Positions 1-10,100 of a stretch of DNA of 64,000 nt are shown in pieces. Source of the stretch: Caenorhabditis elegans (taxonomy: Eukaryota; Nematoda; Chromadorea; Rhabditida; Rhabditidae); the NCBI RefSeq assembly GCF_000002985.6, contig NC_003281.10, positions 3,720,001 through 3,784,000 on the forward strand, written 5' to 3'. The notes below the pieces were generated by a model that was not told the origin of the DNA, made no database searches, and was given only the letters and a program-made list of their open reading frames with translations. Numbering within the stretch: position 1 is the first letter of the stretch; each line of letters begins with the position of its first letter. The translations under genes and the position numbers were made by a program.

Positions 1-299
1 AAAGAAAACTACAAAAAAGGAGAATACGGGTAAAACAGGGCTACTACTACAAAATACATGCTACTCTACATTTAATTTAATTACTACAGAACCGGTGATG
101 GGACAAAAAAACAATCGAACACGAAGAGGAAATTACAGTTCAAATGTTCGGCATATTTAAAGTAGTTAGAGTGATGGGGGGAAACTCCAGTGATAGGAGA
201 GCAAATACTATAAAATCAAGGAAAATCAATTGGGCGTGCATAAAGAATTGGGAATATGGGAAAAAATACAAGAAATGACGAGATGGAGGCATTCTAGGT

Positions 300-3200
300 T
301 TATGCCCAGAAGTTTCGCTTCGAAATGGTCATTCCGTTCATTGCGACGGACATATGGTCGACAATGGCAGCCGCAAGTTCTTCCCTCATATCTTCGTTGA
401 TGAGTTCCGAATGATCTCCGATGATGGAATTCTCCACTGCTTGCAAGTTCACGTGACGCCTGGAAATTTTTTTTGAAATGAATATTAGAAAACTAGGCTC
501 TTACTGGTGAATCTTGTAGTTGTTTCGTCCTCGCTTGGCCAAATTTTCAGCGGCATAGAGCACATCTGGTACCGATGGTGGCTTGTAGGAAACTTGATGA
601 CCAAATGCTCGGAAGTACGTCAAGTGCATAATCTCGTTTTTGGACCAGTTCGCATCATTGATTAGAATTGTGTACTTGCACGGACGAACTGTACCCTGAA
701 ATTATTTTCTTGATTAAAACGAATAATTATATTTCAACTCACGATGAGGGGCGTCCGTGACGACAAAATGAATTCATCGTAACCATAAGAAGTCGGGACG
801 TTGTCCACGCATGTTCCCGATGGCACATTTTGCTCCATTGCTTTTCTTCCAGTGATATTCGAAGGGAAGACACGTGCATGTGAAGCTATCTGTGCAATGA
901 CCACGACGAGATGTGGGCGATATCCAGGTTGAATCTTGTCAAATGTTCCTCGGATTTCTTCAATTTCTTCCTTTACGCGCTTGAAGTCTCCTTCTCCAGC
1001 ACCAACACGGTAGATGACGATTCTGGTTGGGAGTCTTCTCGAGTGCTCTTTGTACGATTGGACACATTTCGGGAACACTTCACCAAGCTTTTGCAGTTTG
1101 TACTCCTTCTGCGTCTGGAGATATGTGAAGCCTCCAAGCTGGGTAGAGTTGGTCAACGAATATGATACTCCAACAACTGATGGTTCTCCATCCAATTGAG
1201 ATCGGCTTCTATCGAATAAAGTGCGAGCTGCGCCGTGAGAGATCTCGAATCCAATGAATTGCACATGCTCGAAAAGCTTCTTGCTCAACGTTTCACTGTT
1301 TGAGCACACCGCTCTTCCACGCACAGAACTTGGGATCTCGTCGAAGAAGTTGGTTCCACCACACTTGAGATTGAATTTTCTCATGACGTTGTCAATTGTT
1401 TGGCGTCCACCTCCACCTCCCATCATTTTGTCGACAGTCTGTTGGCACACTTGAATTGTCTGCAAGCCAATGGATTCCTCGTAGTATTTGAGAATATCGT
1501 GAACATCCGGCTTCTTCTCTCTTGTGATTGCAAAGAGAATGTCGACTTTGTCGTCCGCCCACTTTCTCATCCGATTTTGGATTCCAGCGGCATCACTGGA
1601 GTTGATCTCACAAATGGTCCAATCTCTCGAGTCCTGATCGATCTTGATTCCATTGTCACGGCAGATAGCAGCCAAGTTGTCGCAGAAACTTCTAAAAAAT
1701 GAATATTATAAAGCAGAAGAAAAAACCATTTCACCTACTCAGCCTGTCTCATTTGGATGCAATTGTCGAAGACAACAACACCAATTCGTCCGATATGTGC
1801 TGGTTGAACAAACTTGTCCTGTGTGCGGAACGCTGGACGGCTCATCTCAGGCATGTACGTCTGGTTCTTGAACTTGATTTGAGCTGGTGGAAGGAGTTTC
1901 GCAGGCAATTGAAGTGGCTTAGTCGACATCAAACGGATTCCGAAAGCATCCATGTACTTACTTTGCTTAAGCTTCAAGTTGTCGATGAGAATGTTCTGGA
2001 CCAACTTCACATGCTGTTCTGGCATAGAGGCATTCATTCCTGTCATCGACGATTGAACCGTTGGACTCATCTTGTTGACCTTGATCCGCTGGCCTGGAGC
2101 AATCTGAAGCAACTCCATTGGGAAGAAAGATTCATGTTTGAATCTTTTTGACACGACGAGCGGAAGTCTCGAATGTTTCAATTTGATGTTGTACTGCAAC
2201 TGGAAATATTGCACGACAGTGATCTCTTGTTCTCCCTTGTCGCCCTTCATCATGAAAGAAGTGCTGCAAAACAAATTGTTATCTCGCTGATAAAAACTAC
2301 CCAATAACATACTTTTCAGCATTGTTCTCGGCAATCGAGCATACACGAATAAGGTTTCCCTTCAGGCGGGTGCATTCCACGTCGAGTCCTTTGAGAGCAT
2401 CTTCGATGAATCGCTTTGTGCTTCCTCTTTCGCCCAAAGCTTTCTCCACTTCAGCAGCATCGCTTGGAGAGTAGTCCACTCCATTTGAAGAATCACGGCG
2501 GGAATCGTTCATGTCGCGACATCCTCGGCTTTCGTCTCTGTACCTTTCCACCTCTGTTGCCGTAACCTCCACGATAATCTCTTGAATCAGAACGGCCGCC
2601 ACGGTAACTTCCACGTGAATCTCGGGACTCGCTTCTGCCGTAACCACCTCGTCCACCGCCACCGCCTCTCGATTCGGACAATTTGCTGTGAGCAAACTTG
2701 ATCACAGATGACGCTTTGTAAAACGGAGAGAGCTTCGTGTCGATCGTGAGAAACATTTTCACGTCTCCGCATTACCAAATTGATAGTAATCCTCGTTGTT
2801 GAGCATCTGTGAAGTGATGATTTCCACACAACGAGTCAGTTCCATTCGATTCGCCTCTGCTCGGGCATGTTCTCCTTGGGTGTGAACGAATCCAGCTGGT
2901 TTGAGAGTGACAAGGTACGAATCGTCCTTTCTGCGGGACAACTTCGATACAATTTTCCACTCATCCTTCGGGAAGTCGTCGATCTTCAGCGTGACTTGTT
3001 CTTCAGCGTCACCAGTGTAGACTCCCTCCGGAACATAGAGCGTCGCAGCGCAGTCGTAAGCAAGAAAGTGGTGGCTTTTTCCGCTGAACTTCTCCGGAAG
3101 CTTGTCATGGACTGCTCTCATGATGAAGAATTGTGCCAAGCGACGGTTATGGGAATTAACACTGGAAAATACTTGTTACAACAGTTTAAAAAAATCAAAA

Positions 3201-3597
3201 ACTTACTCTCCCTTGGCCGCCAAAACTCCAAGATTGACATTGATCTGTTTTCCGTTGCTGGAACAGATGATGACGTCAACTTGAAGACGTTGGAGTTTGT
3301 GGGGCATATCCTTGATGTCCATTGTGAACATGTTCATCTGAACATTCAACGTGTCCAATGTTGCGAAAGAGTCGCGCCCGATTGGTGTTGCCGACTTGGG
3401 AGTAGTGAACATCGGAGCTGCAAAAAGGGAAATATGGAACTCAACTCCAGAGTGTTGATTCAGAACATACCACTTCTCTTTGATGACGGTTCATGCATGT
3501 CCGGATTGGAGCGGTGGTCTCGTTTTGGGGTCCTGTTGAGCGATGAACCGCTCTGCGAGGGAGCACTTCCCATTATCCTGTCGAGCACGTCGTCCAT
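300..3597 (-). pseudogene. CSR-1-like Argonaute copy, disrupted (PAZ + PIWI)
   Basis: Spliced exons, with joins continuous except at two places, give an Argonaute of about 1,000 residues. It starts MDDVLDRIMGSAP at 3597, just after a TTTTTCAG trans-splice-type acceptor. An N-terminal domain is followed by an Arg-Gly/Ser-Arg-Gly tract (about 2560-2660), a PAZ region (about 2050-2290) and a PIWI domain (about 300-1690) that ends MTISKRNFWA. The frame breaks near 2760, where the exon runs into TGA just before KMFLTIDTKL, and again near 2540, where an AAA run shifts the RG tract out of frame with the downstream RYRDESRG. By eye, the first two slicer aspartates are replaced: FIGFEISH has Glu, IVIYRVGAGEG has Val. 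The RG tract and PIWI text resemble CSR-1/C04F12.1. It is either a decayed paralogue or a gene with sequence errors. I infer no RNA slicing; a role in small-RNA binding cannot be excluded. Confidence 0.75.
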
Positions 3598-3603
3598 TTT
3601 GGT

Positions 3604-4276
3604 CTGAAAAAGAGTAATTGTAGAGCGATAAATATGAATGAACAAACTTGAAAAAAAACCGCAAGACGAAAAAGTGAGCAAGAGAGTAATGAAACTATTC
3701 TATTCAAAATCTAGACAGTGAGTAAAGCTACGCCACGAAATTTTCTCGAAATTTGAATATTCTAATTATACTTTTAGTAATTCGCGTAATTCAATTGTAT
3801 TTTTGTATTCGAAAATTTCGGTTTATTTTAGCATCGCGTTACGAAAAAAAAACAAAAAAGGCAGAGAAAATTTAGGCCAAATGATTATTCGAGAAAACAA
3901 CAACAAAAACACAAGTTCAAATCGTGGCGCCACGAAGGAAATGTGTCCTGTGGAGCGCGTTTGCATTTGTAAAATTTAAATACATGTAAATTTAATTCAC
4001 TATTTAAATATTTAACATTATGCGATCAGAATTATAAATATTCTCCCGAGTGCAATGATTCATATCAAAATCCCTATAATAAAAATTTAAATTGAACGAA
4101 ACTTGAGGTAGCCTTGTGTGTTCGCAAGCAGAACACTTTGGACAAAAGTGTTTAAAGGTCAGACAAATACGGGAGAGAAGCTGTACACTCAAAGTAAAAA
4201 AGAAACGATATTACAAAACGTAGAAAAACACGACTTTATGAATGTGCGATGGCCACGAAATATACAAGTTTAAATA
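3604..4276. other. Intergenic gap, no gene seen
   Basis: AT-rich spacer between two minus-strand genes. It should hold the promoter and outron of the Argonaute copy (TTTTTCAG just upstream of its ATG) and the 3' end of the next gene. I see no open frame with coding character on either strand. Confidence 0.6.
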
Positions 4277-4974
4277 TCATGCATTAATATTATGCTTTCT
4301 TCTTATTTCAGCGATACGGCGAGTTCTATTGTCAGCCTTCGTCTTATTTCGATGCTCTCGATTGTGCTTCTCCTCGACTGTCTCGTCGGAGTAATGGCCA
4401 TCGGACACATCCGAATGATCAGTTTGTGATCCAGCGTCTTCCCACTCCAGTTCGTTTCGCGATGGCATCAGTTTGACGAATGGAATTCTTCCGGCACTTT
4501 TGACTGGCTAAAATTATATATTATTGAAAATACAACGGGACCATGAGATCATGAGAATGCCTACTTTTCTGGGGGCAAATATCTCGTAGCGAAGAGACCT
4601 GCGTCTTTCTTCGCCACACGATCTCTAGCTGCCGCGGCCTGCCAATATTTTCGCGCCAGTAAATAGGCATTCTCATGATCTCATGGTCCCGGAATATATA
4701 TATAAGTTTGATTGCTCACCTGTATCTCACTGCCATCCTCTGCGTCTTCCCTGACTTCGGAGGGATCGCAGGAGATTTTTTCTGGCGTCTTGATTTTCTC
4801 CTGTGCAGGCGGTTCGCGAACTCTCTCCTCTTGTTTCTTTTTGCAATCTACTGTCTCGTTGGAATGTGATTGCTTGCGGAACTTTTGGAAAAAAGCCATA
4901 TCCGACGGAACCTGATGCTTCTCAAAGTTCTTCGACCTCATTCTACTTCCAGAATTATTGTAGACACCCGACAT
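4277..4974 (-). CDS. Small charged nematode protein, two exons
   Basis: Exon 1 runs from ATG 4974 (MSGVYNNSGSRMRSKNFEK) to a GTGAGC donor near 4720. Exon 2 starts after TTTTAG near 4510 and ends at 4277. The join keeps frame (...GSEIQ|PVKSAGRIPFVKLMPSR...). The product is about 160 residues, hydrophilic, rich in Lys, Glu and Arg, with no signal peptide or membrane segment. The C-terminal third has a Ser/Asp/His-rich acidic patch followed by a basic tail (TRRIAEIRRKHNINA). I do not recognise the family. The intron carries a 156-bp inverted-repeat element. The start lies only about 180 bp downstream of the stop of the gene ending at 5155, so it may be a downstream operon gene; TTCGTTCAG just before the ATG is a possible trans-splice acceptor. 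Confidence 0.65.
4536..4691. repeat. Inverted-repeat (MITE-like) element in an intron
   Basis: A perfect 27-bp terminal inverted repeat (4536-4562 and 4665-4691, beginning CGGGACCATGAGATCATGAG) encloses about 100 bp of unrelated, GC-richer sequence. The element sits wholly inside the intron of the small gene at 4277-4974. It has no coding capacity, so it fits a non-autonomous DNA transposon. I could not define a convincing target-site duplication. Confidence 0.7.
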
Positions 4975-5154
4975 TATACTGAACGAATTATTTAAAAATC
5001 TAGATCAAAAGAGTAATCAAATTAAAAATATAAGGTGATCACAACCAACTAGCAAACAATGAGAAAAGCGCCGTCACAATCTTCAAGTTTTATCAATTTG
5101 AAAACAATATATATTTACAATCAGCTTATACGGGCAATATAATACAAAATCTAT

Positions 5155-6498
5155 TCAAAACATGTTCAAAGCAACAAGGCAGGAAACAGTGGAAATAATA
5201 GCTGTTGCTCCAGAATTTCTCGATTGTGGATCATTAGATTCCGCTTCTCGGCATGCACGAGTTTTGCTCTCCGGGATTTTAGCATCGGGTTTGGAAGTCG
5301 TTGTCAGCTCCTTTTTGTCAAAATGTTCCTGAAATCATCATCATAAACTATAAAATATTGAATTAAGCTAAGTAATTTTCTTACAGATAAAATCTTGGAG
5401 AGCGTCTCAAAATCAGGGGTATTCTGAGGATTTCCATGAGAATCGAGAAATTGGCACTGCAAAGTGTGTACTTTATTTTTGAACATCACAGCTGCAGTTG
5501 AGAGGTTTCCCGACTTCGCCATCAGAGCATCTTCTGTGTCTGTTTCATTCTTCACAGCTGACTTTGGTGAGTTTTTCTGACTTGGAATCTCATTGTGTGC
5601 ATTCGAAGGCGAACCAACGGACTTCGGTTTATCGAGAGAAATTTTCTTGGGGATTTTGAACTGCATTTTCTTGTCATTGCATCCGTCAGGTAACATTAAT
5701 CCAAAAAGTTTTGAGATTCCAGTTTTATTGTTGTTCTCTACTTTTTTAACGTAACCGAGAATGCCTGGTTGCTCCTGTAGCGCCTCGAATTGTGAAAATA
5801 TCGTATCGAGAAGATTATCTTCTCCAATGTCACAAAACTTATGAATATTGTCTTGGTAACAGTTGGCAATACATGTAGTCGAATTGCATATTTTCTCCAT
5901 GTTAAACAATTGATTTGCAGTGTTTTTTACAGCATTATCGAGAACATCAGCTTGAACAGCGCACTCTGACTCGCATTCTTGTTGAAGATCGCCAGCATTT
6001 TCTTGAATGCAAGCGATTTGACTAGATACTTCTGGAATAAATTACAGGTTATTTACTTTCATCTGAGCACGAGAAAATACATACTTTCCAAATTATCCAT
6101 ACAGACAAACTGGAAAGCGTTCGAAATTGCTCCAATGAATATTTTATCACATCCAGCGGCAGTGGCACATTTCGATGCTTCGGTCATATCGCGACACATT
6201 GCCTTCATCGTTTCCGGGTTCTTAGCGGCATCGAAAAGTGCACCGATGTTGTCCAAAGCAGGCATACACCGTCGGAGGCAAGATGGCATATCAAATGAAG
6301 TGAACAGTTTCGTCAGGTTCATTGAACTCGTACCCTGAAAAGAACCTTCAGCGAGATTTATAGAGATAACAATAATCAGTACATACCGAGAATCTTGGTG
6401 ACAATGTTAGCGGAATCATTAGCAATATCGTGAATTGTTGGATCCGAGTCGATTCCTATGATTAGTAGAACTGTTACGGAGTAAAAGCAGAGACGCAT
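5155..6498 (-). CDS. Secreted Cys-rich protein, possible CPG4-type domain
   Basis: The first exon (ATG 6498, preceded by TTTTTACAG) encodes a textbook signal peptide, MRLCFYSVTVLLIIGIDS. Later exons (about 6334-6080, 6010-5390, 5330-5155) encode a region with many paired cysteines (CLRRCMPALDN, CESECAVQ, CNSTTCIANC), then a Ser/Thr/Lys-rich stretch. The C-terminus is hydrophobic (GATAIISTVSCLVALNMF) and could be a GPI-anchor signal. The Cys pattern resembles nematode CPG4/DUF19-type extracellular domains; I am not certain which. The join from exon 1 to exon 2 does not keep frame with the GTATGT donor and TTTTCAG acceptor that are visible, so the N-terminal model is unsettled. A start inside exon 2 (MNLTKLF, 6322) or a real frame lesion are alternatives. 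It lies 283 bp downstream of the previous gene's stop, consistent with an operon. Confidence 0.6.
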
Positions 6499-6780
6499 GC
6501 CTGTAAAAATATAAATATTTTTAACAATTAATTATAAATTCAATACTTTAAACATGATTTAAACAAAAAGATTCAGCGAGAAAAAATAATATTTTCGGTA
6601 ACAATAGTTTTGACGAGCGCGCTCGCAATGTGGTTTTTCGCGGCGAGACCTACACATGCCAAATGGGTGTTACCGTAGTTTAAAAAAAAAAATTATATTT
6701 GAATATTTGAAATACAGCAAATTCATTGTAAGTTCTCATCGATAAAAGTTCAAATAGGGTTAGTAGAGGGTTTCCAGATA

Positions 6781-9570
6781 TTATATGCTCCACATCCAAT
6801 CAATAACACCGGTCAAACGTCTCAATAAACTTGACTTTTCGAATGATGGAAAGTTCCTGTAATAATCTAAATCATAAAATTGAAGATTTCACTAGATATT
6901 ACCTGTATGCTGAATAAGTTGCTAGCTGTGCCAATGATTGAGGTTTCATAGGATTTCGGTAATAGCTTAATCTATAAAAAAAAGAATTTGAATTAAATCG
7001 ATAAAACGAGCAACTTACTCCATCTCTCGGCTCTTTTCAGTGGGATGATCAAGTACAAGAGCTCCACCATCAGAATCTACATCAAATCCCATTGCAAACT
7101 CCGTTTCGTTAGGATCCATCTTGCTTTTCAGAACTCGAGCCGAATGCTCATATCGGAAGAATCGACGACGATTGATATCAAGATAACACAAATGAAATTG
7201 TTTTTGCGGAGAATAGATAGGGATCATTGTTGGTCTGAAAATGACAAAAATTATTCATTCTTCATAGTGGAAAAGTTGCAAATTTTCAACAATACGGTAT
7301 CAGGTCTCGAAACGACACATTCTTGTTAAATGCAAAAATATGTGCGCCTTTAAGGATTATTTACTGTAATTTTAAAATATCATTGCTGCGGAAATTTTGT
7401 TGTTGTTCTCACAATTTATTGAAATAAAACAGAAGAAAATTTTTGGCATATTGCTTAACGACCATTGTGCCTGAGATCGTGGCCAGACCCATTCACCACA
7501 TTTTTGTAAAATTACAATATTGCCCAAGAACTAACCCGTGTAGAAACATAAAAAATCTTGTGAGACAGTGGAATGTGAACCCATTGTCGAATCTCCACAA
7601 GTACATACTTCCTTGAAATCCAATAACCATTAATCTCCTGAAATTTTGAAAATTCAGCTTGAAAATCATTTATTCAAAATCCTTTACAGCATAACTCCAA
7701 CATAAAAATGCTTAAATCTCCAATACAAAGTGTTCAGCTTTTCAACATCTCTAACCGAGAAGGTCATCCAAACATTTCCACGTTTTGCTCTCATATTCAC
7801 AATTGAAGTCACTATGAGAGGCTCACAAATTCTAAAAAAAATTACTTTCAATAATTATATTACCCAGGCGTGGAAGGTTGTGCCAAAAGTTCGGTACTCG
7901 GTCTCGCCACGGCAAAATTGTGTTAAATGCGAAAAAGTGTGCGCCTTTAAAAAACTGTAATTTGAAACTTTCGTTGTTGCTGATTAATATATTTATTAAT
8001 AAATATCAATAAAAACTCAAATTTTAACAAATTCTGAAGCAGCAAGTTTGAAATTACAGTACTTAACAAAACTTATCGTGTCGAGACCGGGTGCAGTATA
8101 AAATTTCGCGTCTGTGTAATATTTAACTATATGTATAACATACGATAATGCAGAATTATCCAGTTGTTCAACTGAAAATGTGCCATCTTTTCGATTAATC
8201 ATTCCCATAACGTTTGTGGCAAACACGGGCTCACTTTGAGGATCATCAGGATACACTCTAAATGCTAAAATATTAGAATTGAAAAGAATAATCCCAGCTT
8301 GCTCACTCTGAAAGTAGAACTGATATCTTTTCTTCATCGAGATGCAGTAGAAACAGACTAATCAAAGATTTAGCTTCAACATCTGATGGTCGAGAAGTGA
8401 GGAATTTATTGAAATCTTCCATCTGAAAATTTAATCTAAGTTTTCTGAATGATTTCCTTCTATATCTTGCCAGTGAGCTCAGATCCTCATCAGGTTTTGT
8501 GAAACAATTTAACGGATTTGCAGCGATATTTATTGTCATTCGTTCTTTGACACCTTCCACTGATGCTCTACCTCCACATAATAAGATTCTTCCTTTATCC
8601 AGAAAGCTGAGATCTGAAATTTTACTCAAAATGCCGAGATATCACAGAAATAAACGTGAAAAATTCCTTTGGTTTTGGCAAATTTGAATAGCCGCGCTTT
8701 TGTCTTCAAGCCACGCCCATTTTTCCGTGCCGCACTTCCGGTTTTCCCATTTTCTTCGCGGAACTCTACATAAATTATAATATATATTTTCTCATTTCGA
8801 AATCGACGTGCAAACGCGCTCCACGGCCACTTGAATGTGCTCCGCCTCTTTCAGATGGGTCTCGTTAGGAAATTGGCGGCAAAACAGTAGAAAGATTAGT
8901 TTCGCCAATTTCCAAGCATTTTTGCCGTTTTCACGTCGATTTCAAAAGCAAAAATCGGGAAAAACGTAAATCAACACAGAATTGTTACAAACGCAAGCAC
9001 CGCGCGGAAATGTGGGCGTGGCTTAGAGGTCAATTCAAATTCGTCAGAATCAGAGGCATTTTTCAGATAAAAAACCGATTGACTCACTAACTAATGGGGG
9101 CCCAGACATTCTGCTAATAGTCAATCTTCTCACGACAATCGTCTGAGCCCATTCTTTCGAATGTTCCAGATGAATAAGTGTCTGTATAACTTGAAAATGC
9201 TCTGAATCGTAAGAAATCAGCGCGACAATATTATCCGAAATCATATAAAATTCAATAATTCGAGCGAGAAGAAGCGGATCAATATCGTCGTCAAGTTGGA
9301 ACGTTTTTGTGTTTCCGGATGCCACGTGGTATTTGCAGATAGACTTTTCAGTTGCTGTAGTGATGACTTCTGGAGCTTGTTCCGGAGCTTCAACTATGCT
9401 CAATACGATGCGAACTTTAAGACCATAAAGAACACTTCCATCACGATTTACAGCAAGATATTGAGCTCCATCAAGACCATTCGGTGTTGAACTCACAAAA
9501 TATGATTGCTAGAAAATCCTCAATTAATCAGGAAAATCGGCCAACTCGAACATACCTTATGCGTAGACAT
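6781..9570 (-). CDS. Unrecognised ~500-residue protein, possible beta-propeller
   Basis: I joined eight exons: 9570 (MSTHK), 9510-9080, 8617-8150, 7836-7691, 7624-7530, 7233-7018, 6975-6906 and 6862-6781 (approximate edges). Almost all joins keep frame with good GT/AG sites. Strand-like segments such as LMVIGFQGSMYLWRFDNG and VEQLDNSALS recall WD/beta-propeller blades, but I do not recognise a family. No signal peptide or membrane segment is seen. Inside the third exon the frame ending ...EEKISVLLSE at 8303 and the frame beginning near 8337 (SEQAGIILFNSN) do not match, so there is either an unusual intron or a one-base lesion. Two introns hold repeat arms (7240-7530, 7899-8090). The last three exons could instead be a separate short gene starting MIPIYSPQKQ at 7227, since TTTTCAG precedes it, but in-frame joining to 7530 argues for one gene. 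Confidence 0.55.
7899..8090. repeat. Inverted-repeat element with GGTCTCG termini
   Basis: Left arm CGGTCTCGCCACG (from 7899) and right arm CGTGTCGAGACCG (to 8090) form an imperfect inverted repeat. Internal arms also match (GCGCCTTTAAA...CTGTAATTTGAAAC against GTTTGAAATTACAGTAC). It lies in an intron of the 6781-9570 gene. The same family appears at 12523-12768 and 13700-13948, and as a single arm near 7300. Confidence 0.6.
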
Positions 9571-10100
9571 TTTCGAGTAGAAAAATGATAAGTGCGTAAA
9601 TTTGAGACTAGATAAAATATAAAATAAATTAGTTTGAAGAAGTTGGAAGTTGATTTAATCAATCATCAGAAAAAAATCATCATCAGAAAAAAAATTACAA
9701 TATGTTCACGTGAAAACTGATCAAAATAAAGTGAATATGTGACAATGAAATGAGAAGTGGAGAAGTAAATAGGGGAAATAATTTCAGAAATTGATAATAA
9801 AAATTAAACTCGGAAAGTCAGTGTGCCCGTGTATGAGAAAGATTGAACATTATAACAGTAGGAGGCAATTCTACAAAATAGCCTAATGCACCATGTTTTT
9901 CATTAAAAATTAGTGTCAAAATATAGAAAATCACTTGATTTATCACAGAAAACGCAGGAAAATCGCCTAAAAATGGCAGTTTCCAAGCCATTTTCAGCTA
10001 TTTTCCGATAAATTAAGTAATGCTCTATATTTTAAGACTTTTTTTTTCATTAAAAGCATTGGAACAAGATGGTGCAATAGGTAGAAACGCCTGTAAGAGA
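9571..10100. other. Intergenic gap between two minus-strand genes
   Basis: AT-rich spacer between the stop of cdc-45 and the start of the next minus-strand gene. It would contain the cdc-45 3' UTR and the promoter of the possible 9570-4277 gene cluster. I see no coding frame, RNA gene or strong repeat. Confidence 0.6.

Noticed and set aside
2867..3607. 246-codon plus-strand frame
   Set aside because: Antisense shadow of well-conserved Argonaute exons, spanning their introns without regard to splice sites.
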